Source of the DNA: Mesostigma viride
Lineage: Eukaryota > Streptophyta > Mesostigmatophyceae > Mesostigmatales > Mesostigmataceae
Length of the DNA stretch: 42,500 nt
Direction of reading: 5' to 3'
Assembly (NCBI GenBank): GCA_009746045.1
Contig: RPFO01000104.1
Span: forward strand, 5,538,895-5,581,394
Of the stretch, positions 7,675-18,600 are shown piece after piece (the stretch's first letter is position 1; each line of letters opens with the position of its first letter). Position numbers and translations under genes: made by a program. The notes beneath the pieces are model-generated. The model saw only the letters and a list, made by a program, of their open reading frames with translations. It was not told where the DNA came from and made no database searches.

Positions 7675-9165
7675 TGGCCGTTGGGCGGTGAGGGGGGAGG
7701 GGGGAGGGGGGCAGGAAGGGAAAGGGGAAGGGGGGAGAAAACGCGGGGCAACACAAAGAGGTGCAGGGAGAAAGGAGGGGAGAAAGAAAAAAGTAAAAAA
7801 GGGGACAGCAGGAAGAAAGTGGAGGGAAGGGGGAGGGAAGGGGAGGCGAGGGGAGGCAAGGGGAGGTAAGGGGGAGGCAAGGGGGAGGCAAGGGCGAGGC
7901 AAGGGGGAGGCAAGGGGGAGGCAAGGGGGAGGCAAGGGGGAGGCAAGGCGGAGGCAAGGGGGAGGCAAGGGGAGGCAAGGGGGGGCAAGGGGGGCGAGGG
8001 GGAGGCGAGGGGGAGGCAAGGGGAGGCCAGGGGGAGGCAAGGGGAGGCAAGGGGAGGCGAGGGGGAGGCGAGGGGAGGCAAGGGGGAGGCGAGGGGGAGG
8101 CAAGGGGGAGGCAAGGGGGAGGCAAGGGGAGGCAAGGGGGAGGCAAGGGGAGGCAAGGGGAGGCGAGTGGGGGCGAGGGGAGGCGAGGAGGAGGCGAGGG
8201 GGAGGCGAGGGGGAGGCAAGGGGGAGGCGAGGGGGAGGCGAGGGGAGGCAAGGGGGAGGCGAGGGGCAGGCAAGGGGGAGGCAAGGGGGAGGTAAGGGGG
8301 AGGCGAGGGGGAGGCAAGGGGGAGGCAAGGGGGAGGCGAGGGGAGGCGAGGGGGAGGCGAGGGGGAGGCAAGGGGGAGGCAAGGGGGAGGGAAGGGGGAG
8401 GCGAGGGGGAGGCGAGGGGAGGCGAGGGGGAGGCAAGGGGGAGGCGAGGGGGAGGCAAGGGGAGGCAAGGGGGAGGCAAGGGGGAGGCAAGGGGGAGGCA
8501 AGGGGGAGGCAAGGGGGAGGCAAGGGGGAGGCAAGGGGGAGGCGAGGGGAAGGCGAGGGGGAGGCAAGGGGGAGGCAAGGGGGAGGCAAGGGGAGGCAAG
8601 GGGGAGGCAAGGGGGAGGCGAGGGGGAGGCGAGGGGGAGGCGAGGGGGAGGCGAGGGGGAGGCGAGGGGGAGGCGAGGGGGAGGCGAGGGGGAGGCGAGG
8701 GGTAGGCGAGGGGTAGGCGAGGGGGAGGCGAGGGGGAGGCAAGGGGAGGCAAGGGGGAGGCGAGGGGGAGGCGAGGGGGAGGCGAGGGGAGGCGAGGGGG
8801 AGGCGAGGGGGAGGCGAGGGGAGGCGAGGGGGAGGCGAGGGGGAGGCGAGGGGAGGCGAGGGGGAGGCGAGGGGGAGGCGAGGGGAGGCGAGGGGGAGGC
8901 GAGGGGGAGGCGAGGGGGAGGCAAGGGGGAGGCAAGGGGGAGGCAAGGGGGAGGCAAGGGGGAGGCAAGGGGGAGGCAAGGGGGAGGCAAGGGGGAGGCA
9001 AGGGGGAGGCAAGGGGGAGGCAAGGGGGAGGCAAGGGGGAGGCAAGGGGGAGGCAAGGGGAGGCAAGGGGGAGGCAAGGGGGAGGCAAGGGGGAGGCAAG
9101 GGGCAGGCAAGGGGGAGGCAAGGGGGAGGCAAGGGGGAGGCAAGGGGGAGGCAAGGGGAAGGAAG
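7675..9165. repeat. G-rich minisatellite of about 11-12 bp, roughly 125 copies
   Basis: About 1.5 kb of GGGGGAGGC with AA or GA spacers, all purine plus a single C per unit on the plus strand. Runs of four to five G at every unit make it a very strong G-quadruplex candidate. It lies upstream of the 7486-7327 exon on the gene strand, most likely in MORC intron 1, so the transcript is C-rich and the G-rich strand is the template. Huge Pro/Leu/Ser or Gly/Arg/Glu frames (up to 584 codons) are open only because the unit contains no stop codon. Confidence 0.95.
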
Positions 9166-9288
9166 CCAGGGAGGAGGGCAGGGAGGCGGGCAGAGAGAGT
9201 CTTGGGCCCTCGACGATTCGAGGCCTGTCCTAAACTGTTAAGAGCCAGCAGGTCAAGAGCACCCCTGGAATCCCATCCATGACAGCAC

Positions 9289-9358
9289 TCGCAAACAGCA
9301 GGGCACGAATGACAACGAAAAGATGCCATCCGATCCAGTGCCGCTTCCGTAGAAGCCC
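9289..9358 (-). CDS. Tentative upstream MORC exon
   Basis: A weak candidate for the exon before 7486. It has a good acceptor (CTGTCCCCCAG ending at 9359), an open frame ending HSCPAVC plus GA, and a GTGCTG donor at 9288. Splicing would give AVCELIDNAVDPDV, restoring the catalytic Glu in phase. Against it, the expected W-(A/P)-(L/F)-G-A-(I/V)-A-E wording and the upstream HP.FL helix are not evident. It should be treated as a placeholder. Confidence 0.2.
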
Positions 9359-9899
9359 CTGGGGGACAGCGCGCCAAGCAAGTTAGCAACTAGAAGGGTG
9401 GAGCAACTCTGTAGTCACCTCAAGGAGCAAGGATAAAGATACCTTCCCCCACCCACCCACACACGTCCCATCCCCAAGTCCCATTTCGCTCCATCGGAAG
9501 GGAGAATCCTGTCATGATGCATCCATCCAAAGGAACCGTCCGCGCATAACGCATCCAAGGGGTACTACAACTCCTGACCATGACATGGGTAGATTGCTCA
9601 CCTTTTGACCTAGGCAACTAGGCAACTATACCATAGTTGCGATAGCTGGGCTATGTGACCCCCTGTGTGGAGGTTACCATCGCAAAGCCTGCTGTAGACC
9701 CAATGTAGACCCCATGGCGACCTCCCTCACAAATCTCCACACCTGCCCTGGCACATGTCCAAGGCTGGGTGCTACAAAGTGAGACGGTGGTAGCTGCTGT
9801 GCAGGTTCTACACCACAGGTATGGCATGGACTTGTAAGAGGGCATGGCCCGTATTCAAATCATCTCCCCTCCCTAGTTCCGCTTCTCTTCGTCCCACAG
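9359..9899. other. Unassigned region
   Basis: About 540 bases of mixed composition. Short open frames exist on the minus strand (9420-9617, 9651-9845), but none has recognisable protein character. The 5' end of the MORC gene should lie in or beyond this stretch. Confidence 0.35.
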
Positions 9900-10425
9900 G
9901 CCGTGTTTGTTGTCATGCCATATTCACTGTATGGGTGATGTTTGCTGTCATGCCATGTTTAGTGTATGGGCCGTGTTCTGTCATGCCATGTTTAGTGTAT
10001 GGGCCGTGTTTTGTCATGCCATGTTTAGTGTATGGGGCGTGTTTTGTCATGCCATGTTTAGTGCATGGGCCGTGTTTTGTCATGCCATGTTTAGTGTATG
10101 GGCCGTGTTTTGTCATGCCATGTTTAGTGCATGGGCCATGTTTTGTCATGCCATGTTTAGTGCATGGGGCGTGTTTTGTCATGCCATGTTTAGTGTCTGG
10201 GCCGTGTTTTGTCATGCCATGTTTAGTGCATGGGGCGTGTTTTGTCATGCCATGTTTAGTGTCTGGGCCATGTTTTGTCATGCCATGTTTAGTGTATGGG
10301 CCGTGTTTTGTCATGCCATGTTTAGTGCATGGGCCATGTTTTGTCATGCCATGTTTAGTGTATGGGCCGTGTTTTGTCATGCCATGTTTAGTGTATGGGG
10401 CGTGTGTGTCGTCATGGCATGTTTA
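9900..10425. repeat. 33-bp minisatellite, about 16 copies
   Basis: The unit core on plus is GTTTTGTCATGCCATGTTTA followed by GTGTATGGGCC. It varies at two sites (TAT/CAT/TCT before GGG, and GCC/GGC after it). The 33-bp period keeps at least two plus frames and one minus frame open for 150-214 codons, giving 11-residue repeats. No codon-position preference of variants marks one frame as real. It is unrelated in sequence to the 33-bp array at 6955. Confidence 0.93.
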
Positions 10426-10429
10426 TTGT

Positions 10430-12240
10430 ATTGTTTATTGTATGGGTCAGCCTCCATGTGGATAGACAAGCCGGCAGTCGTGTGTTCCAGTTTCCTTCAT
10501 CCCCACACGTCATAAGAAGTCATAAGAAGAGTCATAAGAAGTCATAATATGCACGTTCGGCCCGCGTGGATAAAAAACATCTGTGCAAAAGGCGGTGGAC
10601 AAAGTACAGGATCCACGATCGGGCCGTCATTCACTTGCACTGGGTGCATGGCAGACTCGGTTACTCGGTAGGGAGGATGTAGGAGGAGGGACTACTTTGC
10701 GAAGGGGTGGATACGTGCCAACTGTGAGAGTGAGGGAAGGACAAGTCGAGATGGAAGAAGTTGAAGTCGACGACAGATGAGGAACCAAGATCAGTACAGA
10801 GGTAACAACCACAGCTGCTGAGGATCAAGAACTACTGAGCATACATAGCTCAGTGCCATTCCGGCAAAGGAAGAATGTATGCTGGCCCGCTCAAGCATAC
10901 AGTGCATACACCAACGTACAGTAAGCATGCTTAGGGGTCATTACACGTCACGTGGTGCTTCCACAAAATGCCTATCCACATTGAGGTTTTCAATACTGAC
11001 TTCCCACATTGAGATTTCTGCTCTTCGGATGCGCCAAGCCACAGAGAGCCGTCTGGAAACTTACTCTGCAAAAGCTCCGAACGCCCTGCACGCACCGGAA
11101 GCGAAACGTCCGTCGCATATTAGTCCAGCAGCGATTGTGTCAGTGAGGTGGTGTAGAATACCATATTCCCAAAAGCATACACTACTGGAGAGAAATAAAC
11201 CTAAGCTAATCACTGGGGCGCAGAAAAACGCTGTTAGAACTCCAACGAACCAAAATTCTCACCCACCAATTGTGACTGGTGCTGTTTGCAAAAAGATAAT
11301 CCGGGTGAATGGTGGAAACCTTGAGGGATCGATACCGGCATCCCTCAGTTTTCTCTTCCTTGGCGGTTGACATGGTCATGTTTATACTAATAACAGGGAT
11401 TACCGGATCTGCAGCTTAAACGTGTATGCCTTGCCACGACAACGATACCACGGATTTTCCGCCATAGGTTTTCTAAGCCATCGGGTTCCTAATAAGCCAT
11501 CGGGTTCGCCTCTTGGTCACGGTTTCACTCTCTCAACCTACCACTGTTGATAAGCCGTGAACTTGGTAAGCCCAATGCCAGAAAAGGTCAGCACTGGGCA
11601 TGCTTCCGTGACGGTATGTCGCTGCACCTAATGTGGCACTTCAGAATCGCAAGCAACCTGAGCACAAGCACGTAATTGCCAGGTTGCCATGCCAGCCGCG
11701 GGAAGCTTCTACCAAGTCTTTCGCGCCAAAATGGCCAGGAGTTGCTACCGTACGTTACCGTTCAAAGCTCGTAGATCCCAACAACAACAACAATAGGCTC
11801 GTAGGCTGTTTGATCGGCAACAACTCACAAGCTCGGAATTGCCACCGAAAAAAACGGAAATTGCCGTAGAGCCAGGGGTAGAGCCAGGGTAGAGCAGTCC
11901 TGCACCCGAGAAAGTGTATGGACGCGCCGCGCGCCGCGCAGCTGCAAGTTGAACACACCCGCCCGACGAATGCGCGGGAACGATCAACGATGTCGGACTT
12001 GCCCAAAGCTCGGACTCCGAACTCCGAACGCAGGCGAAATCAGAACTCGAGTGCGCCTGTCAAGTGTCAGGGCCTGTTGCAGTTTCCGCAAGAACAGAAC
12101 GCAAAACGCGCACGCTCGGCATGACCCAATACTATTGCGACGAACCGAGCTGTCAATTCTCGTCGAGTCGCGGCTGATTTTGCAAGGAATTAGGGAATTC
12201 GAAAGGGTTTCCTCCTCGTTACGTAACCTATAATGCTTTT
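10430..12240. other. Unassigned intergenic region
   Basis: About 1.8 kb without a recognised gene. A short direct repeat of CATAAGAAGT lies at 10510-10545. An open plus frame at 10879-11370 ends in VNGGNLEGSIPASLSFLFL, which resembles one plant-type leucine-rich repeat (LxGSIPxSLxxL). Nothing around it supports a full LRR domain, so it may be a relic or chance. A small repeat of GTAGAGCCAGGG lies at 11868-11894. Confidence 0.35.
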
Positions 12241-12248
12241 CTATAAAG
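12241..12248 (+). promoter_or_regulatory. TATA-like box upstream of the 2038-codon frame
   Basis: CTATAAAG lies about 370 bases upstream of the ATG at 12617. The sequence between them is GC-mixed and has no longer upstream frame that joins the gene. It is a plausible core promoter element; I have no transcript evidence. Confidence 0.25.
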
Positions 12249-12616
12249 AGAGGATGGCGTGGGTATGGCCGGAGAGCTAATCGTGCTCGTTATTTTGTCT
12301 GGAAATAACCTGCTTTATTGCCAATTCCCGGCGCGGCATTAGGAGATTATGCTGGGGTAAGGCCGTTGTTTCGAGAGGGCGCGTGGGGATCCACCGATGG
12401 GAGGCCTAGGGCTTTCAGGCTGAGCTAGTTCGTTCGCGTTAATTTTCAAATGGTCGGGAAACGCTTCCACGAAGTCGATCTCTCGTATCCTTCTTAGGTA
12501 GCCCTTTCACGATAACGCGGATTCTCGCGGTTGTCCGCAACCGGGACCGCCTGCAATCGTGGTCGCTCTGGCAAGGCTGTTTTTGAAATCGCGCAGCCAT
12601 CATTGTCAAAGACACT

Positions 12617-15600
12617 ATGGTCAGCAAAGTTTTCCGGTGGCTCGGGAGGAGCCATCGTAAGGAATCCAGGCTCCTCGCGGACGCGCAGGTTCCCGATACG
12701 GGAGCTTCCTTCGGCCGGCCGCCCTCCTCGCCGCCGCCTGGAACGGCCGACCCACGCCGCGCCGGCGTGCTGGAGCTGCAAGCTCCCGAGGCCGCAGAGC
12801 CTAGCGACGACTACATCCCGCCGCCGGGCCGGACCCCTTCCCGCGAGGACTCGCCGGCCGGCGACGCACCGCCATCCGGCCCTCCGTCTTACCTCGTTTC
12901 CGGTGCGCGTGTGGAGCCCCACGTGGCGGCCACGCACGCGTGGGGCGCGAACTGTGCGTCCCAGGTCAAGCACACCCTATCGTCCCTGGACCCTGACCAC
13001 CGCCTGGACGCCAAGTGTCGGGACAAGCTCGAGGGCATCCTCCTCCAGTGCTACCTCCAGCGCATGGACTACATGGGCCAGGCGCAGCAGGTGGCCGACC
13101 TGACGGACGAGATCGGGCGACTGAGGCTGCAGCTGGGCGGGGCACGAGAGGGCTGGGCTGCGGAGGTCTGCGCGCTCCACACGATGCATGAAGCTGACGT
13201 GGCGGCGCAGAAGCAGGAGCGCCTGCGGGCCGGGCGCGCGCTTTACGACATGGAGAGGAGGATGGAAGGGAACGAGCGGCTGGTCGGGGACGTGTGCCAG
13301 CAGAACGTGGCGCTGAGGGCTGCCAATGCGAGCTTGCGGCGGCAGCTGCAGGAGTACGCCAGCGGCGCCATGGTGACGTGCGAGAGGGCGCCCGGGGGAA
13401 CCGCCGCGGGGGACGGCGGCGGTAATGACCAACGAGGGCGAGTCTCCATCATGGATGGGGTCAACAGCGGGCCGGGGCAGCACAGGGATGTTGATAATGA
13501 CCTGATCCCGCAGCATGGTGAGGACCATTTAGGGCCCAGCGGCAGACCTGATCAGGATGAACCGGCGGTCCCAGCTGCCGCACATTCATGCCTGCATGCA
13601 CGTGCCTCCGTTGGGAGAGTCACAGCTGCCGCACATGCCCGAAGGGGCGATGAGCCGCCGCCGCCGCCCCAGTCGGAGGAGGCCGTCGTCCGCTGTTTGT
13701 CGCATCATCTGCACCGGCGGAGGCCTCACCTCTTCCATGGCCACTCGGACGGTCACCCCCTGTTTGGAGGCCACCACGGGTCCCCCCCGCACGCGGCCAC
13801 CACCACCATCGTGGCATTGCCCCTGCGAAGCGCGGACGGGGCACGCTCGCCCGGCCAGCCCGCAGAGTCAGCGCCGGGGGTGGTCCTTCGACTGCCGGCA
13901 CCTGGCCTCGCTCTGCCACCTGGCGTGGGGTTACCAGACGTGGGTGGCGCGTCGGGTAGCCCAGAGGGAGGCTGTCCTCGCCATCCCCTCGGCTTTCCTC
14001 TAGCGGTCACCGCGGCAGGATCCGCGGCGGCGATTACGGTGCCAACACCGACAGCCCCCAGTAGCCACCTCGGACACCTGCAGGGCACGGACGGGTGTCC
14101 CCTGGCCTCCGTCACGGATGCCCCCCTCGCGTGCCAGGTCGCCTCCTCGCTACTTCTGGCAGCGCTCACCGAGGCGTCGCGCGCGGGGGAGCGGTACGTG
14201 GCGACGGCAATGGAACTGCTGGCGCCGGGGGGTGGGCGGGAGGGTGAGCAGGGGGGGGGGGTGGATCGCGGCACTGTGGCAGGAGGGACATTCCCCGGTC
14301 CCGATGACGAGGCACGCTGGGCGGAGCGCGGGCGTGTCCTTGGTGGGCGAGAGGCAGGCATGAAAGGCCGGCACTTGGGCGGACGGCTTGGGCGGGACAA
14401 GCCGAGGGAACGGCATGACCCTTGTGATCAGGGCCCTTGTGAAGTGTCTGATGGCCAGGGTGGGGCACAGGGCCCAGCGATCCCATGCCGGCAGCGCCTG
14501 ATGGGTTTGCTGGCATCCGTCGCATTCGCCTTCTTTGAGAGCGAGGGGTTTGCGCCGCGGGGGAGCGCACGCACGCCGGCCACCCGACAAGTGTCGGCGG
14601 AGAGGCACCGCGCCGCTCATGCTGCCATACGCGACCGTGACGGGGACCCCTGTGAATGCCCCGCGTGGGTGGCTGGCAAGGGGCAAGGGGTGGGCAAAGG
14701 TGCTGATGACACGGGACCTGCCGCGTCCGCGGATGCCAGAAAGAGCCACGACGCAGGCGCCAGTAGCCAACGTGCGGACACATGCCCCTTCCATGTGTGG
14801 GCGGAGAACTTGTGCGCGCGCTTTGAGGTGGCGCTTGCACGCGCGGCCATCGGCATGCCTAATAATAGCAACATGACCAGGGTGGCTGCCTCCCGCTTGG
14901 CTGGCCCTGGGGCGCTGGCCAGCCCTTTGGCAGGTGGCCCTGTGGCAATGGCGGGTCTTCCCCCAGCTCCTTGTATGGGGACTGGGGCGGACTATCCTGG
15001 TGTGGGTGTCCCTGCTGCTCGCCCCCATGCGGCTGCTTCGCCGACATCGCCGTCAAAGGAGACAGTGGCAGGACCCGTGGATGCCTTGCCTCCCAGTGAT
15101 CCACCGGGCATGGATGTAGCGCTAAGCGACTCGGTGGCGTTCGCCGTGGCGGCACTGCCAGGCGACCACCATGGCCCTAGTGAGCGTCCTGGGGAGCTCG
15201 GCTGCCTCCTCGGCGCCCCCTTGCCCGAGCGCTCGCGTCGCTTGCTCGTGGACGGCCACCGCCGCACGCTCCTGCTGGCGTTCGCCGCCAAGGTGTGGAC
15301 GCTCCGCTCGCTCGCCCGCTCGTTTGACGATGACCCGGAGTGCGCGGTCGAGCTCATCTGGCGCCGCTGGGGGCAAGCCGCGGATCCCCTCACGTGCTGC
15401 GTGGATGGGGTGGACAGCGACCCAGGGATCGCTGGGGGGGACCTCGGTGGTGGGGCAGCAGGAGACGCATGGGAAGGAACGGGCGATGGCGTTGGAACTC
15501 TGCCAGATGTGCCCGTGGCGTCCCCAGCCTTGGCGCAGCTGCCGCCCCACCGCTACCCGCCGCCGCCGCCCAGGAGGGGCGATGCCTTAGTAAGTACCGT

Positions 15601-18600
15601 GACGGCTGGTAGTGATGGGGATGGGACCGTGACGTGTGCGCGCAGCCCATCCGGAGACAAGGGCACTGGCGCAGCGATATCACATATAGGGGACCCAGGG
15701 GAGACCCCCATGCTGCCGTCCTCGTCACCGTCAAAGTCGTCCGCGGAAGCGACAAGGGAGCAGGAGCATCCGCGGGTGGCGGCAACAGCGCAGGCACCTG
15801 CAATCGCGGTCGCATCTACGTCCGATGCCTCTGCTGGCGATGCTGCCCCAAGGGTGGTGGCGTTCACCACCCTCCCAGGGTTCCTCGTGGGTGGCGCGCA
15901 CCTCGCGGCACCGTGCCGTGTGGTGCTGCAGGCGACGGCGTCGGGCGTGGGATGGATCAGACAGGGGAATGTATCCCGCCCCATCCCACCAGTGAACCGG
16001 GAGCTGTTACCGCCTGGGGCCACCACTGCTGGAGGGCTGCCCCCGCCCGTGCTCAGTCTTGATGCGGTTCCCCTGCCCGCGGTCCAAACCCACGGCGCGC
16101 CCTCGCCGTCGGTGGCCAACATCGCTGTGCTGCAAGCACCTGTGGTTGGCAATGGTGGGCGGCCGTCGCGTGACCAAGCGGCTCCCACCCTTGCGCTCGG
16201 TGGCGGCTGTGAGGACCTACCTGGAGATACCTGTAGGGACCGGGGGCTCGGTCGTGCCCGGCCGCAGCTGTCCCTCGAGCTCCTCAACCGCCATAATGAC
16301 CGTCACGAGCATGCTCTCCATGACCACCACGATTACGTTTGCAATGACGGTCACGATTATGGTCCCAAAGGGCATTACGGCGGTGGCGAGGATCTTTATG
16401 ATGGTTATCAAACTCATCGTCAATTTTTCATTGGTCAATACATTCACGGTCATGATGGTGGTGGTGATAGTGATGGTGATGGTGATGGTGATGATGATGA
16501 TGATGATGGTGGTGCGGGTGGGTCGCGGGCGCACCCACCGTGGACAGCCGACTTGGGGAGCGTGCTGGTCATTGCGTCCCCCGCGGCCACGGCGGGCAGC
16601 GAGGGCGACCAATGGGCACACCTGGCCGATTCCTTTGACCACACGGCGGCAGCGCGGCATGCTCAAGCTGGCATGCTTCATCATGGTCCAGGTGGTCCAG
16701 GGTTTTGCGCACCCCACGGTGTCCTAGGCGCAGCGCCGCATGGCCTATGGAGGACTGCCGCGCATGTGCCAGCAGAACGGTGGTTGCTGCTGCCACCACA
16801 CCCGCGTAACGCGCTCGCTTCTGCCACTGCAGCTGTGGGTGGCGGCAGTGGTGGCAGCGGTGATCAAGGAGACAACGGTGATGCTGCTGCTGCTGTCGGT
16901 GGTGCTGGTGGCGGTGGTGATGCTGCTGCTGCTGTGGGTGGTGGTGCTGGTGACATTCGCGGTGGAGGCGGTGCTATCGGTGCTGCTAATGCTGGTGCAG
17001 CTTTGCCGAGCGATGCCTTATGTGCGGGCACGGGCGGCGTGGCGCGCCGGCTGACCTACGCTCCTGCGGTTTTCTCGCGGGAGCAGTTGTCTGTGGAACG
17101 GGAGCACAGGCAGCGGCACGGGCAAGGGCAAGAGCAAGAGCGAGAGAGAGGGCGACAGCAGGAGGAGGATCGCCGGCATGGACCCCTCTCCCACCGGGGC
17201 ATGGGAGAGGGAGCACAAGGAGCCGAGGAGGTGCCAGCGGCCAGCAGTCACGACGCTGCCCTTGGAAATGCTGGCATGCGTAACGGCGCCACGCCCAGCC
17301 ATGCCGTTAGAGGTGCGATGCCGGGCCATGGCGTTGGCTACGCGGGGGGGCATGTCAGCCCGTGGGTGGGTCAGCGAGGGCCGGGTGCGGCAATGATGGA
17401 TTCTGTGTCATCCCATGACCTTCCACAGCGGGGTGCTGTGTCCGGGGTGGGACCTGGCAGCCATGGAAGGAACTTTGGACATGCCCAGGGGGAAGCTGGA
17501 TGGACAGGTGAGAGGGTGGGGTCGTGGCGGGCGAGCGTGGGCCACCCTGTGATGGACGCCAGCATCTCTCCCCATGCTGTCACGCCATCAAACTCCCACA
17601 GTCCCCTTGGCGATGAGAGTGGAGGCCATGAGGGCGATGTTGGCGGGTTGAGTGGGGGGGGATGGCTGTACGAGGGCGATTCGTCGAGTGACGCCGCCAC
17701 GCTGTCGCATTCCAGCGCCTCCCATCCCGGGGGGGTGTATCCTGGCAACCCCCAGAATGGGTCGGGGGACTATTCATGTGTGGATGATCCAGGGCCCGCA
17801 GGTGGGTCTGGGAACGAGTTGTTTTCGCCTCGGGGCCAGCAAAGGCAGCGACGCGGGGGTGACGCGGACGCAAGCATTGCCGGCCTGCAGAGGGGCCCGT
17901 ATGCCACCACCCCTTCAAACGCAAGCATCGACATCCAGCGGGACCAGCTGTCTGCTGGCGGCAATGAAGGCTCGTACGCTAGTGTTAATGACACATGCAA
18001 GAGCAGCTTGCGGCCGGGGCCGGGGAGATATGACATGGTCATGACCACGGATGCAAGCATGAGCACCATGCAGGATGGGGCGTATGTCGCCGCAACGGAT
18101 GAGAACAATTCGTCGTCTCCGGCCACACAAGGCGGTGCCTATCCGGGCATGCTGGATGCCTCGTGGCTGGTGGCCGTGACCAGCGAGGGCAGCGGTGGGT
18201 CCGGATTTGGCGATGCCTCGAGTGTGGGCGTGAGTGAGAACGATAACGATAGGGGCACGAGTGAGAACGATAACGATAGGGGCATGAGTGAGAACGATAA
18301 CGAGAGGGGCACGAGTGAGAGCGATAACGAGAGGGGCGCCAGTGAGAACGATAACGATAGGGGCACGAGTGAGAAAGATAGGGGGTTGAGCGCGGGGAGC
18401 ATCGAGAGCGACAATGGGGGAGAGCCAGCGTATGAGAATGCATGGGGAAGCCAGGGTGGGGATGCCAGCCAAGTGGCACCGAACATGCCTAAGGGGGGCA
18501 TGAGGGAGATTGGCGTGCGCAGGGGAATGGGTAGTAATGGCACGGCAGCGGCGACGCAAAGGGCCGAGACAGTCGTGGCGGAGGTCGGGGGTGGAGGGGA

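Noticed and set aside
7541-9389. Pro/Leu/Ser-rich proteins of 494-584 residues on minus and a Gly/Arg-rich 381-residue frame on plus
   Set aside because: They are open only because the 11-12 bp G-rich unit contains no stop codon; several frames on both strands are open at once.
14150-15028. Antisense protein of 292 residues opposite the large frame
   Set aside because: GC-rich coding DNA commonly leaves long antisense frames open; I see no motif in it.
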